Shown here in pieces: positions 20,101 to 28,063 of a stretch of DNA of 64,000 nucleotides. The number at the start of each line of letters is the position of its first letter. Positions within the stretch are counted from its first letter, which is position 1. The notes under the pieces were generated by a model that worked only from the letters and a program-made list of their open reading frames with translations, was not told the DNA's origin and searched no databases. The DNA is from Burkholderia oklahomensis C6786. GTDB taxonomy: Bacteria > Pseudomonadota > Gammaproteobacteria > Burkholderiales > Burkholderiaceae. Location: positions 1,550,001 to 1,614,000 of the forward strand of contig NZ_CP009556.1 of the NCBI RefSeq assembly GCF_000959365.1, given 5' to 3'. A program made the translations under genes and the position numbers.

Positions 20101-22821
20101 GCGCTCGAGGGGCTGGTGCGAACCCGGCAGCCGCCGGACAAGGCCGGGCGCGGCAGTATTTTCGTGCTGCGCGAGGACCTGATGGCGGCGGCGGCGCGGG
20201 CGCTCTTTCCGTCGGTCGCGCGAGCCGTGCTCGCCGCGCGCAACGGCCGGCTGGTGGACCAGTTGCGACGCCTCGCCGGTTCGCCGCTGCCCGCCCGCCC
20301 GGATGCCGCGCGCCAGCCGCTGCTGCCGCCCGCGCTGCCGTCGCCGAAGGGGGCGCAGGCCGGCGCCGGTCTCGAATACTTCAACGGCATCGGCGGCTTC
20401 GCGCGCGGCGGCCGCGAATACGTCGTGATCCTGCAGCCCGGTCAATGCACGCCGATGCCCTGGGTCAACGTCATCGCGAATCCGGCATGCGGTTTCCTGA
20501 CGTCGGCGGAGGGGGGCGGCTATACCTGGGTGACGAACAGCCGCGAGCATCCGCTGACGCCGTGGTCGAACGACCCGGTCACCGATCCGCCCGGAGAGGC
20601 ATTTTATGTCCGCGATGACGAGACCGGCATGCGCTGGGGCCCGCAGGCGAGCCCGATCCGCGACGATGCGCCGGGCGCCGCCCCTTACGTGGCGAGCCAT
20701 GGCCAAGGCTACAGCCGGTTCACGCATACCGCTGCCGACGTCGCCGTCGAATTGCTGCAGTTCGTGCCGCTGGCCGATCCCGTCAAGATTTCCCGCCTGA
20801 CCTTGCGCAATCTATCGGACCGGCCCCGCCGACTGTCTGTCGCAACCTATGCGGAATGGGCGCTGGGCGCGTCGCGCAGCGTCGCGGCGCCGCACACCGC
20901 GAGCGAGATCGATGTGGCCACCGGCGCGATGTTCGCCCGCAACGACTGGAGCCAGACGTATCGCGGCAGCGTGGCGTTCGCCGATCTGTGCGGCCTGCAA
21001 ACATCCTGGAGCGCGGACCGGCGCGAGTTCATCGGTCGCAACGGCGTCCTGAGCAACCCCGCCGGCTTTCCGGGCAGCGTCGGCGCGCCGCCTCTGTCGG
21101 GCCGGGTCGGCGCCGGTCTCGATCCGTGTGCCGCGTTGCAGACCACCATCGATCTCGATCCCGGCGGTGTTGCGGAAGTCGTGTTGCTGCTCGGCGAAGG
21201 GCGCGACTCGGCGACGGCGCGGCAGTTGATCGCGCATTACCGCCAGGCGGATCTCGACGCGGTATTCGCTGCCGTGACGGCGTTCTGGGACGAGACGCTC
21301 GGCGCCATCCAGGTCGAAACGCCGGATCGCGCGATGGATCTGATGCTGAATCGCTGGCTGCTGTATCAGACGCTGTCGAGCCGGATCTGGGCGCGCGCGG
21401 GCTTTTATCAGGCCAGCGGCGCGTATGGCTTTCGCGACCAGTTGCAGGACGGCATGGCGCTCGCGGTCGCTCGCCCGGCCCTGACGCGCGAACATCTGCT
21501 GCGGGCGGCGGCGCGCCAGTTTCCGGAAGGCGACATGCAGCACTGGTGGTTGCCGGAAAGCGGCAGCGGCGTGCGCACGCGGATCTCCGACGACCGCGTA
21601 TGGCTCGCCTATACGGTTGCGCACTATGTCGACGTCAGCGGCGACCGGGCGATTCTCGATGCGTCGATCCCGTTCATCGACGGGCGGCCGCTCGCCGCCG
21701 ACGAGCAGGACGCGTTTTTCATTCCGGGCATCTCGGAGATCAGCGCATCGCTGTTCGAGCATTGCGCGCGCGGGCTGGAGTACAGCCTGGCGCACTTCGG
21801 AGAGCATGGCCTGCCGCTGATCGGCACGGGCGACTGGAATGACGGCATGAACCGGGTCGGCGAGGCCGGGCGGGGCGAAAGCGTCTGGCTCGGATGGTTT
21901 TTGCATGCGACGCTCACGGCGTTCGCGCCGCTCGCCGCGGCGCGTGGCGTGGGCGAACTGGCGGAGCGCTGGCTGACGCGCGCCGGCGCGTTGCGCGATG
22001 CGCTCGCCGCAGCGGGATGGGACGGCGCGTGGTATCGGCGCGGCTACTTCGACGACGGTACGCCGCTCGGCTCGGCCAGCAACGCCGAATGTTCGATCGA
22101 CGCGATCGCGCAGTCGTGGAGCGTGCTGTCGGGCGCGGCGGACCCGGCGCTCGCCACGCGGGCGATGGACGCGCTGGACGCACGGCTGATCCGCCGCGAC
22201 GATGGCCTGGCGCTGCTGTTCGCGCCGCCGTTCGAGGATTCGCCGGTCGATCCCGGCTATGTCAAGGGCTATCCGCCGGGCATCCGCGAAAACGGCGGCC
22301 AGTACACGCACGCCGCCACATGGTCGGTGCTCGCGTTCGCGCAAATGGGCGACGGCGATCGCGCCGCGAGCTTGTTCGCGCTGCTCAATCCGATCAATCG
22401 CAGCCGCACGCGCAGCGGCGCCAATCGTTATCGGGTGGAGCCTTATGTGGTGGCGGCCGACGTCTATTCGGTCGCGCCGCACGTCGGCCGGGGCGGATGG
22501 ACCTGGTACACCGGCTCGGCGGGATGGCTGTATCGCGCGGGCGTCGATGGCCTGCTCGGACTTCGCAAGCATGGCGACATGCTGACCATTCAACCGTGCA
22601 TACCGCGATCCTGGCCGGGCTTCAGGGCAACGGTGCGTCAGGGCGCGGCGCACTACGACATCGTCGTCGAGAATCCGGAGGACGTGAGCAGCGGCGTGTC
22701 CCGCATCGTCGTGGACGGCGTGCGACTCGCCGCCGGCGAAACGGCGGTGCGGCTCATGGACGACGGCCGTCGCCACAGCGTGGTCGTGACGCTGGGGGCT
22801 GCGCAGGCGGTGTTGCTGTAA
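14167..22821 (+). CDS. Cyclic beta-1,2-glucan synthase-like protein, NdvB/ChvB type (2,884 aa)
   Basis: A giant inner-membrane enzyme. In this family the GT84 domain extends a protein-linked beta-1,2-glucan from UDP-glucose and the C-terminal GH94 domain controls its length and release of periplasmic cyclic glucan. Here: an N-terminal cytosolic part; membrane helices near residues 420-475 and 810-870; the glycosyltransferase DxD at D634-A-D636 in VITLDADTRLL; a glucoamylase-like part near 1040 (EDPKPVVAHRTSPTNIGLYL); and GH94 phosphorylase-type domains with NPACGFLTSAEGGGYTWV and DWNDG at 2556-2560. Length is normal for the family (about 2,800-2,900). No ATG suits; a TTG preceded by GGAGAAGG was chosen, and a TTG at 14131 is possible. 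It stands alone in the accessory region. Osmotic or envelope-stress use is inferred. Confidence 0.9.
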   Translation: MKIHVARVSRRRTSPWSNARPIREEFFGEERLAQHAGSLARAQQVSPGGAAGPSLAKRLKDNADHLLKAYRNTVAADARGEEITPAAEWLLDNYYLVAEQVRQIRDDLSPRYYRQLPKLSSGPFAGYPRVFGISWAFVAHTDSRFDPDALCRFVLAYQAVEPLTIGELWAVAITLRIVLIENLRRLADQIIDDRRARLDADALADRLLGEGGHAQVEAEPLVACYEQAASHDAFAVQLIQRLHDHDPAVAPVQAWLHRHLAARGATPDQIVASVNHQQGAASLTVRNVITSMRLISEVDWTDLFERISLVDQVLRSHPGFAQMDFPTRNLYRNAVEALARGAPVSELEIARRVVADAAARRASHAPAADAAPDRETDPGYYLLAGGRAALEAAIGYRPPVALWLRRMTRRAGLGGYLGRIGLLAALLLAGMLAWLTRVEPPGHWLIWLGLAGLLPALDAAVALVNRGVMREIGASILPGLALLDGIPPGSRTVVAVPVLLTTEAALVEQIEQLEIHHLASPNGALYFALLSDWVDAPTPHVDSDAGLLACAAAGIDRLNRRYPAAAGEGERFLLLHRRRVWNDGERCWMGWERKRGKLHELNRLLRGASDTSFISPEGRPPGVPPDVRYVITLDADTRLLRDTVRRLIGKMAHPLNRPVFDPASRRIVEGYGVLQPRVASSLASGDEGSLFQRVSSSVHGIDPYVSAVSDVYQDLFDEGSYAGKGIYDVDAFEAVLAGRVPDNTVLSHDLFEGIFARAGLASDIEVVEASPSRYDVAAARLHRWARGDWQLLPWLVFGHEPLSAVGRWKMLDNLRRTLTAPAVFIALLAGWMLPLPVSLAWSALVLVTIALPLLLPVLSGLVPRWRRTHVKMTTRSLFHAWAAELRFALARFGLSIVMLPEQAWSMGDAIARTLFRVGISRRHLLEWTTAAEAGARDRRTLASTYLQMRGGVTLALLGTAVTLAASRYFDHQTGWLAVPFALVWLAAPAIAQWMSRAPRPAGELAVTARDARQLRHDARRTWRYFETFVTADDQMLPPDNFQEDPKPVVAHRTSPTNIGLYLLSVVSAREFGWLGTLDSASRLEATLATMQRLPRYRGHFYNWYDTRDLRPLDPKYVSSVDSGNLAGHLIALGNGCRAWANQPGGAGQQAAYDGIGDTLALLRKAVCWDNDTRTTLHGEFELTATELEETLAGEAGEDDARGATDTRAEPAWPAITILAATVADVARALMDEVSRVRSGDVDDVLFWAQALEHAVQGHYRDATRTPDEAAVLNKRLHALADTALQMAYAMEFGFLLDPVRNLLSIGYAVADGRLDPGNYDLLASEARLASFVAIAKGDVPARHWFRLGRLATPIRHGAALVSWSGSMFEYLMPSLVMRAPASSLIARTNHLVVHRQISYGDGLRLPWGMSESAYNARDIELTYQYSSFGVPELGLKRDLDQNLVVAPYATALAAMIAPDAAARNFDRLRAAGACGRFGFYEALDYTPARVPEGMPVAVVRAFMAHHQGMSIVSIANALLGGCIRAFFHGEPAVRATELLLQERVPGRVAAGRPRVDASPAGRMRGIDSAVARRLLSADDPAPVTHLLSNGRYAVMLTAAGSGYSRRDDLAVTRWREDATRDDWGSYLYLRDIDSGDVWSATWQPTGVVPDSYEATFTEDRAEFVRRDGTLTTSLEVVVSAEDDAEVRRVSVANVGTRTRVIEFTSYAEIVLAPPAADHAHPAFSKLFIETEYVPASGAILATRRKRSPNEAEVWVAHLAVTAGETVGAEEFDTDRMRFIGRGHSVRLPLALAEQRALSASEGAVLDAAFALRQRLRIKPGAKASIVYWTIAADSRAQLLDLVDKHRDGESFARAAMLAWTQAQVQLRHSAVSLDEAALFQQLAGYMLYSDPSMRPNSAALLRQAAAVSAAGGVGASPLWAHGVSGDLPILLVRIDDIEHIAMVRQLIRAHEYWRMKRLAVDLVIINERAASYVQDLQVALEGLVRTRQPPDKAGRGSIFVLREDLMAAAARALFPSVARAVLAARNGRLVDQLRRLAGSPLPARPDAARQPLLPPALPSPKGAQAGAGLEYFNGIGGFARGGREYVVILQPGQCTPMPWVNVIANPACGFLTSAEGGGYTWVTNSREHPLTPWSNDPVTDPPGEAFYVRDDETGMRWGPQASPIRDDAPGAAPYVASHGQGYSRFTHTAADVAVELLQFVPLADPVKISRLTLRNLSDRPRRLSVATYAEWALGASRSVAAPHTASEIDVATGAMFARNDWSQTYRGSVAFADLCGLQTSWSADRREFIGRNGVLSNPAGFPGSVGAPPLSGRVGAGLDPCAALQTTIDLDPGGVAEVVLLLGEGRDSATARQLIAHYRQADLDAVFAAVTAFWDETLGAIQVETPDRAMDLMLNRWLLYQTLSSRIWARAGFYQASGAYGFRDQLQDGMALAVARPALTREHLLRAAARQFPEGDMQHWWLPESGSGVRTRISDDRVWLAYTVAHYVDVSGDRAILDASIPFIDGRPLAADEQDAFFIPGISEISASLFEHCARGLEYSLAHFGEHGLPLIGTGDWNDGMNRVGEAGRGESVWLGWFLHATLTAFAPLAAARGVGELAERWLTRAGALRDALAAAGWDGAWYRRGYFDDGTPLGSASNAECSIDAIAQSWSVLSGAADPALATRAMDALDARLIRRDDGLALLFAPPFEDSPVDPGYVKGYPPGIRENGGQYTHAATWSVLAFAQMGDGDRAASLFALLNPINRSRTRSGANRYRVEPYVVAADVYSVAPHVGRGGWTWYTGSAGWLYRAGVDGLLGLRKHGDMLTIQPCIPRSWPGFRATVRQGAAHYDIVVENPEDVSSGVSRIVVDGVRLAAGETAVRLMDDGRRHSVVVTLGAAQAVLL

Positions 22822-22975
22822 AGCAGCATGCGGGTATTGGACGCGTGCAGCGATGGAACTGGCCTCGCATGTCGGTCGGCCCCACGATTTCCGCGCAGCT
22901 TTCCGGCGCGCAGAATGACGAATGACTGCCGGTTGTCGGCGATATTCACGGCAAGCTCGATGAAGATGGATGCCG

Positions 22976-23007
22976 CGCAGCCGCGCAGCCGCGCAGCCGC
23001 GCAGCCG
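22976..23007. repeat. Four tandem copies of CGCAGCCG
   Basis: Four perfect, contiguous 8-bp units in non-coding DNA between the glucan synthase and the lipoprotein. Copy number may vary between strains by slipped-strand mispairing. Confidence 0.85.
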
Positions 23008-23067
23008 TGGAGTCCGAGATATCGGTTTCCCCGCACGCCATGACGCGGAGTGCGGGTGCCGAAGTCA

Positions 23068-23098
23068 GTACGTTGGCGTACGGGCCGGTACGTTAGCG
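23068..23098. promoter_or_regulatory. Paired GTACGTTRGCG boxes, candidate operator
   Basis: GTACGTTGGCG at 23068-23078 and GTACGTTAGCG at 23088-23098, offset by 20 bp (about two helical turns), about 130 bp upstream of the lipoprotein start. A third copy occurs at 27217-27227 upstream of the DUF3309 remnant. The spacing and re-use suggest a binding site for a regulator of the accessory region; the protein is unknown. Confidence 0.4.
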
Positions 23099-23225
23099 GA
23101 CGGACTGCGCGCGATTTCCCTCCCATCATGAACTGACGTTTCGAATTCCATCGAGATGTCAGGGCATGGGCTTCCGTGCGTCGTGCCGGGATCGGACGGC
23201 GCAGCGGCGAGCCGAGGAGATGACC

Positions 23226-23444
23226 ATGAGAAGGCTACGTTCGATCGCAGTCGAAATGGGGATGGTGACCATGACGATTGTCGTGTTGGCGGGTTGCGGC
23301 GACATGTCTCGCCGTGGAACGGATACCGTGATCGGTGCGGGGGTCGGCGGCGTCGCCGGCGCAGTCCTGACGGGCGGCAGCGCATTGGGCACGGTCGGCG
23401 GCGCGGCTGTCGGCGGGGTTGTCGGCAATCAGGTCGGGAAATAG
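23226..23444 (+). CDS. Glycine-zipper lipoprotein, OsmB-like (72 aa)
   Basis: A short lipoprotein: basic N-terminus, hydrophobic stretch, lipobox LAGC near residue 22, then a glycine-zipper segment (GAGVGGVAGAVLTGG and GGAAVGGVVGNQVGK), as in osmotically inducible OsmB-type outer-membrane lipoproteins. The ATG at 23226 is preferred because GAGGAG sits about 7 nt upstream; an ATG two codons earlier would be too close to it. The mature protein is about 50 residues. The neighbouring glucan synthase and desaturase fit an envelope-stress theme. Confidence 0.85.
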   Translation: MRRLRSIAVEMGMVTMTIVVLAGCGDMSRRGTDTVIGAGVGGVAGAVLTGGSALGTVGGAAVGGVVGNQVGK

Positions 23445-23533
23445 GCCGGCCGGCAGAAGGGAAGGGAATCGGCAGGCGCACTCGCCGTCACGGCGAAGCG
23501 CGCGATACGAGGACGGCTCGGAGTGCGACCGAT

Positions 23534-24715
23534 ATGTCGGCATTTCTCCTGAACGGTGTGCTGAGGTTGTCCTGGTGGCAGCTTGCCTGGGTCGTGCTCG
23601 CGCTCACGCATGTCACCATCATCAGCGTGACGGTGTACCTGCACCGCTGTCAGGCGCACCGGGCGCTGGAATTGCATCCGGGCGTCAGTCACTTCTTCCG
23701 GTTCTGGCTGTGGTTGACGACCGGCATTCTGACCGCGCAGTGGGTCGCGGTGCATCGCAAGCATCACGCCAGGAGCGAGACTCCGGAAGATCCGCACAGC
23801 CCGCGGACCCGGAGCCTTGCGACCGTGCTGCTCCGCGGCGCGGAGCTGTACCGGGCAGAGGTGCGGAACGAGGAAACGCTGCGCAGATATGGGTTGGGCA
23901 CGCCGGACGATTGGCTCGAACGCCACGTCTATGCTCGCTATCCGGACCTCGGCATCGGGCTGCTGGCCGTGATCGACGTCGGGCTGTTCGGGCTGCCCGG
24001 CGTGTCGGCGTGGGCAATCCAGATGATGTGGATTCCGTTCTGGGCCGGCGGCGTGGTCAACGGTTGCGGCCACTTCAGCGGTTATCGGAATTTCGCCACG
24101 CCCGATGCGAGCACCAATCTCATTCCGCTGGGCATCCTGATCGGCGGAGAAGAGTTGCATAACAATCACCACGCATACGTGACGTCCGCCAGGCTGTCGA
24201 ACCGATGGTTCGAGTTCGACATCGGCTGGCTGTACATCCGCCTGCTGGCGGCATCGGGACTGGCGACCATTCGGCGACTGGCAACGAAACCGCGCCTGCT
24301 CCCGGGCAAGGCGGTGGTCGACGATGCGACGCTGCAAGCGATCATCCGCAACCGGCATGAAGTGATGGCCGCCTATGCGCGCATGTTCGAGCCCGCCTGC
24401 CGGCGGGAGCTGCGCCGCATCAAGGACATGACTCGCGGCGACAAGCGGGTGTTCGCCCTTGGCGTGAAGCGATGGCTGCGCCAGGCCTGGGGCTATCGGG
24501 ACAAGCCCGATCTGCGGGCGCTGACGAGCTGCAATGCCGACCGGCGAATGCGCGTGTACGTGGACATGTATGAGGCGCTGCTCGAGCTATGGACGTGGTC
24601 ACACGTATCGCCCGAGCAATTGCTGGTCCAGTTGCAGGATTGGTGCCGTTGCGCGGAGCAGAGCGGTGTCAAGGCGATCGTCGATTTCTCGATACGCCTG
24701 CGCCGGTATACCTGA
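23534..24715 (+). CDS. Membrane fatty-acid desaturase, delta-9 acyl-CoA type (393 aa)
   Basis: An integral-membrane di-iron desaturase that introduces a double bond into acyl chains, adjusting membrane fluidity. The three histidine boxes are present: HRCQAH at 37-42, HRKHH at 74-78 and HNNHH at 209-213, with hydrophobic segments before box 1 and between boxes 2 and 3. The C-terminal 130 residues are a soluble extension without a recognised domain. GGAG lies about 11 nt before the ATG. It follows the lipoprotein by 89 bp on the same strand and may share its promoter region. The enzyme needs O2 and an electron donor; no ferredoxin gene is adjacent. Confidence 0.9.
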   Translation: MSAFLLNGVLRLSWWQLAWVVLALTHVTIISVTVYLHRCQAHRALELHPGVSHFFRFWLWLTTGILTAQWVAVHRKHHARSETPEDPHSPRTRSLATVLLRGAELYRAEVRNEETLRRYGLGTPDDWLERHVYARYPDLGIGLLAVIDVGLFGLPGVSAWAIQMMWIPFWAGGVVNGCGHFSGYRNFATPDASTNLIPLGILIGGEELHNNHHAYVTSARLSNRWFEFDIGWLYIRLLAASGLATIRRLATKPRLLPGKAVVDDATLQAIIRNRHEVMAAYARMFEPACRRELRRIKDMTRGDKRVFALGVKRWLRQAWGYRDKPDLRALTSCNADRRMRVYVDMYEALLELWTWSHVSPEQLLVQLQDWCRCAEQSGVKAIVDFSIRLRRYT

Positions 24716-24772
24716 TCCCGGAACGTCCGCAACCTACCATGCGGGACCGGCGCGCAACGGCGCGCGCGCCGC

Positions 24773-24952
24773 TTATTTCGCCCGATTGTCGGGGCGCGAA
24801 TAACGCCACTTGCTCGCATTGGAATTGATGCCGGCATCCTCGCGGATGCGCTTTTCCGCGCGTTCGATGTCGGCGCGGGCGAGATCTTCCCGCTGCTTTT
24901 GCCGGGTCGCCTGATCGCGTTGATCAAGTGTTGGGCCTGAATAATGTTTCAT
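24773..24952 (-). CDS. Small charged hypothetical protein (59 aa)
   Basis: A short gene with an excellent ribosome site (GGAGG 5-6 nt before the ATG). It starts MKHYSGPTLDQRDQATRQKQ and ends NASKWRYSRPDNRAK. Almost entirely charged and probably one long helix, with no membrane segment. Convergent with the desaturase gene. Unknown function; the composition resembles stress-induced small proteins. Confidence 0.65.
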   Translation of the reverse strand: MKHYSGPTLDQRDQATRQKQREDLARADIERAEKRIREDAGINSNASKWRYSRPDNRAK

Positions 24953-25018
24953 AGATCCTCCGGACTGGAGCGTGCTGCGTAATGAGGCGCTGCGTTGAGC
25001 CGGATGTCGCGGACGGAT

Positions 25019-25274
25019 TCAAATCACTGGAGAGATGATCTTGTCATCCACGATGTTCTTGCCGAATTGCATCGCCAGGTCGAGTGCGAGCGCCGTTCTG
25101 GAAAATGGTCGAGTAACGCGGCGCCGTCGCCGAGGTCGCCGGAATCGTGTCGATACGCACGATTGAACCGAAACGCTTCGGACCGGGTGTGTGGGGATCG
25201 CCGAACGGCGGAAAGAGTATTTGTGAATACGCACGGAGTTCATGCCCGTGATATTCGAGAGTGGGGATGGTCAT
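25019..25274 (-). pseudogene. Small conserved hypothetical gene with a frameshift
   Basis: From an ATG at 25274 one frame reads MTIPTLEYHGHELRAYSQIL, then FPPFGDPHTPGPKRFGSIVR and on to a sensible YSTIFQNGA; the protein-like continuation (LDLAMQFGKNIVDDKIISPVI, stop at 25019) is in the next frame. A one-base change near 25090-25100 joins the two into one reading frame of about 85 residues. Family unnamed; the shape (beta-rich with a C-terminal helix) is only suggested. Confidence 0.55.
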
Positions 25275-25654
25275 GATTTGCTCCTGACAGAGCAATTGTT
25301 GGCGCCGGAGGATTCAAGGGCGCCGATGCCGTGGCAACGAACAGGCAGATATTTTTAGTGTGCGCGCCTGACGGTGGCGGCGCAAGCGAAACATCGGATC
25401 ACGAAGCATCTTTTGCAGGCGAGACATTCGTGACGGGAAGTGCTCGATACCTGCCGCGAGCATGGCGAGGATGACGCACCGACGTGGACGATGCATGCAT
25501 CGTCCGGCGATGTTGACCACTGCCTCGAAGCAGGACCGATGGCGACGGATGAACGATCGACACGCCGTCGAATTCATCGAGCGCAGGGCCGGCGTATCGC
25601 GCGATCAGGGCGTGTGCCGGTTGAGGCATGTCGCATGCGCTATCGAATCGATAG
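25275..25654. other. Non-coding stretch with a perfect palindrome
   Basis: About 380 bp with no supported gene. The notable feature is a 20-bp perfect palindrome (annotated separately). Open frames on both strands are random in composition. Confidence 0.45.
25486..25505. promoter_or_regulatory. Perfect 20-bp palindrome GGACGATGCATGCATCGTCC
   Basis: Two 10-bp half sites with no spacer, in non-coding DNA between two small minus-strand genes. Length and perfect symmetry suit a dimeric regulator. It could also be chance in GC-rich DNA, although the centre (ATGCATGCAT) is AT-rich for this region. Confidence 0.35.
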
Positions 25655-25846
25655 CTATTCCATTCCCGAGCGTTCCCTCGCATCCGAAATCTGCTGCTTC
25701 GAGGTGCGCGATGGCTTGCACTCGGTCGGAATCGCGTGCCTCGGTTTCTCGGGGGCGACGGGCATTCCGTCATCGGTCGCGTTGTCTTGCGCATATTTCC
25801 GGTGTTGTTGATGCGTGTCGCGGTCCTTCTTCTTGAGGTCGTTCAT
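25655..25846 (-). CDS. Small hydrophilic hypothetical protein (63 aa)
   Basis: The ATG with AGGAG 7 nt upstream gives MNDLKKKDRDTHQQHRKYAQ followed by a Pro- and Lys-rich tail ending SDARERSGME. Highly charged and probably disordered. It has no recognised domain. It lies in the same orientation as the CRP/FNR gene, 190 bp beyond that gene's end. Confidence 0.55.
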   Translation of the reverse strand: MNDLKKKDRDTHQQHRKYAQDNATDDGMPVAPEKPRHAIPTECKPSRTSKQQISDARERSGME

Positions 25847-26037
25847 GGGCGTGCTCCTGTAAATCACGTTCCCGCGCCGATCTGATTGCTCGAACCGGAT
25901 CGCGGTCGAATGCATGGACGATCTGTCGGAGCGTCGTGGCGCCGGGCCGTGCATCGGCATTAGCGCTGCATGCATGCGTGCCAACCCAGAATGGACGAGC
26001 GAAAAGGGGAAGTCGGTACGATGCCGCGCAGTGGCAG

Positions 26038-26790
26038 CTAGAGTCGCTTCAGGTCAGGAAGCAGGCGATCGAATTCGCGTTTGACCACGCTGTAGCATTC
26101 GCACACGCGCTGTTCGAGCCCTGGCCGGTCCAGCACCTCGATATGGCCGTAGTTGTAGCGGATGAGGCCCGCGTCCTGCAGCTTCAACGCCGCTTCCGTC
26201 ACGCCCGATCTGCGCACGCCCAGCATGTTGGCGATCAGTTCCTGCGTCATGTGCAGTTGGTTCGAAGGAAGGCGGTCGAGGCTGAGCAGCAGCCAGCGAC
26301 ACAGTTGCTGATCGATCGAGTGATGCCGGTTGCAAACGGCGGTCTGAGCCATCTGCGTGATGAGCGCCTGGGTATAGCGCAGCAACAGGCGTTGCATCGC
26401 GTTGCCGCGCCGGAATTCTTCTTTCAGGATGGTCGCTTCGAGCCGATAGGCCTGCCCCGCGCTTTGCACGACGGCTCGGCTCGGCGTCGTTTCGCCGCCC
26501 ATGAACAGCGACACGCCTATCATGCCTTCATGGCCGACGATCGCGATTTCCGCGGACGAGCCGTTCTCCATCACATAAAGCAGGGAAACGATCGACGTGG
26601 TCGGAAAATAGACGTGGTAAAGGTGGCCGCCCGACTCGTACAGCACTTTTCCCAACGGCATCTCGACGAGCGTCAGGTGCGGGGCGATGTGGGCGCGTTC
26701 GTTTTCCGGCAGCGCGGCAAGCAGGTGATTTTCGGTAATGGGCGGGTTGTCCTGCATGCCGGGCTCCTGCGCTTGCGCCTGGCTGACCAT
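26038..26790 (-). CDS. CRP/FNR-family transcriptional regulator (250 aa)
   Basis: An N-terminal cyclic-nucleotide-binding-like beta-barrel (residues 35-150) and a C-terminal winged helix (about 185-235, MTQELIANMLGVRRSGVTEA). The N-terminal Cys cluster that holds the 4Fe-4S centre of true FNR is absent, so it is not an oxygen sensor of that kind. The segment MENGSSAEIAIVGHEGMIGV resembles the group of CRP-like regulators found near stress and low-oxygen genes. GGAG lies about 7 nt before the ATG. It is the only intact classical DNA-binding regulator in the accessory region apart from the NarL-type protein, and a candidate for control of these genes. Confidence 0.88.
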   Translation of the reverse strand: MVSQAQAQEPGMQDNPPITENHLLAALPENERAHIAPHLTLVEMPLGKVLYESGGHLYHVYFPTTSIVSLLYVMENGSSAEIAIVGHEGMIGVSLFMGGETTPSRAVVQSAGQAYRLEATILKEEFRRGNAMQRLLLRYTQALITQMAQTAVCNRHHSIDQQLCRWLLLSLDRLPSNQLHMTQELIANMLGVRRSGVTEAALKLQDAGLIRYNYGHIEVLDRPGLEQRVCECYSVVKREFDRLLPDLKRL

Positions 26791-27524
26791 GGAGACTCCA
26801 GCCGATGCAGGCGCAGCGGGAATCGGCTAGATGTATCAACCATCATATCTTATCGATCGGCGATCGGATGAAAGGGGGGCGATAATTTGTCCCCTTTTAT
26901 CGATGAACTCGGGATGACCGTTCGAATGCGAATCTGCCTTCGAAAATGATAGTGTCGATACGTGTCGACTCAAGGTGCGCAATCACGAGCGCTCGATACG
27001 GAACCGATATTTCACGGAGCAGCCCGTGGGGAAACCGCCGTCGCCAGGTCCGTGTTGCATCGATCGCGGAACGGCGAGCCACCCGTTGCCCGGCTGCGGC
27101 ATCGTGCGCCGATTGCAATCGAGGTCGTGCCGCTGGCGCGATGCTGCTGCGCGCGATCACTCGGCAGGTCGAGTGAATGATGGGCCGCCACGTCCGCGAT
27201 GACTCGCGTCCGTGCGGTACGTTGGCGGACAGACTCCACGCACGAGTGCGCTTCGCTTCCGTTCATCTCAAGGAGGCGATACCGGGTGCATCGGGCGTAG
27301 GACCTGCATGAGGAAACAGGACGACTTCCGTCCGGAGCGCTCAGGCATTCGAGGCGCGGCACCGCCGATTCCGACGCTGCAGGCGGCGAATCGCGCGTGC
27401 GCGCGTCAGGGCGGGAACGCATGCGAGCGCATCGACGGAAGCATCGGTTCGATTACATCGATCGGCGGCCATCGGCGCGAACGCATCGGGACTTGGCCGG
27501 CCGGATTGGTTGAGGAGCGCTGAC
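26791..27524. other. Long non-coding or eroded stretch
   Basis: About 730 bp. The first 150 bp are AT-rich and probably hold the CRP/FNR-gene promoter. One GTACGTTGGCG box is at 27217-27227. Frames on both strands read as random translation. Remnants of lost genes are possible but none could be identified. Confidence 0.4.
27217..27227. promoter_or_regulatory. GTACGTTGGCG box, third copy
   Basis: Same 11-mer as the pair upstream of the lipoprotein gene (23068-23098), with extended similarity (GGTACGTTRGCGGACRGACT). It lies about 300 bp before the DUF3309 remnant. Candidate shared operator. Confidence 0.35.
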
Positions 27525-27682
27525 GTGCCGCCGGGATCTCTTCCACTGATCGTTGGCGTGCTGCTGCTGGTCGGGGTGATCCCAACCCGGCGCTACAGCA
27601 TCGGCTGGGTTTGGGGCCAAGCGGATTGCTGGGCCTGGTATTGATCGTGCCTCTCGTCCTGATATTGCCGGGGAGGCTGTGA
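27525..27682 (+). pseudogene. DUF3309-like small membrane protein gene with a frameshift
   Basis: From a GTG with GAGGAG 7 nt upstream the frame reads a hydrophobic start (LPLIVGVLLLVGVIPTRRYS); the expected second half (LGPSGLLGLVLIVPLVLILP, then GRL and stop) is in the next frame from about 27610. DUF3309 proteins are about 50 aa with this exact layout: hydrophobic helix, PTWPYS-like turn, GPSG, second hydrophobic helix. One indel near 27603-27612 breaks it. Confidence 0.65.
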
Positions 27683-28063
27683 CGCGGGAATCGAATGGAC
27701 AGGAAATCGATCGGCAACGATGGCGGCGGCTGGGCGAACGTTCGCAGGACCGGTGCGTGAAGGGAGGCGCAGCATGGGGTGCGACAACGCCTGGCGCTGA
27801 TGACCCGACCGCCTCGGGCAATCTGACCGCGGCGCGTTCGATGAAGCGGGACCGCATCCGAACCTTGTACGGGTCGGATCTATCGCCATGAACGGTCAGA
27901 GTCCGTGTGGCCATATGTATCAGGGCTGTACGGTAGTGCTCCGGCAGCACGACGCATTCTTCCCATGATGGCTCCGATACGGGATGTGACGCAGCAGTTG
28001 CATTGCGCGATCGCGTGCGGCTACGCAAAGCGGCCGGCGCACCGCTCACCCAAGGAGGGGGAA
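27683..28063. other. Non-coding or eroded stretch upstream of the NarL-type regulator
   Basis: About 380 bp without a supported gene. Frames on both strands are Arg-rich and unconvincing. Confidence 0.4.

Larger units (their letters stand above)
22822..23225. other. Upstream region of the lipoprotein gene, with short repeats
   Basis: About 400 bp without a gene. It contains an 8-bp tandem repeat and a pair of GTACGTTRGCG boxes, both annotated separately. Confidence 0.5.
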
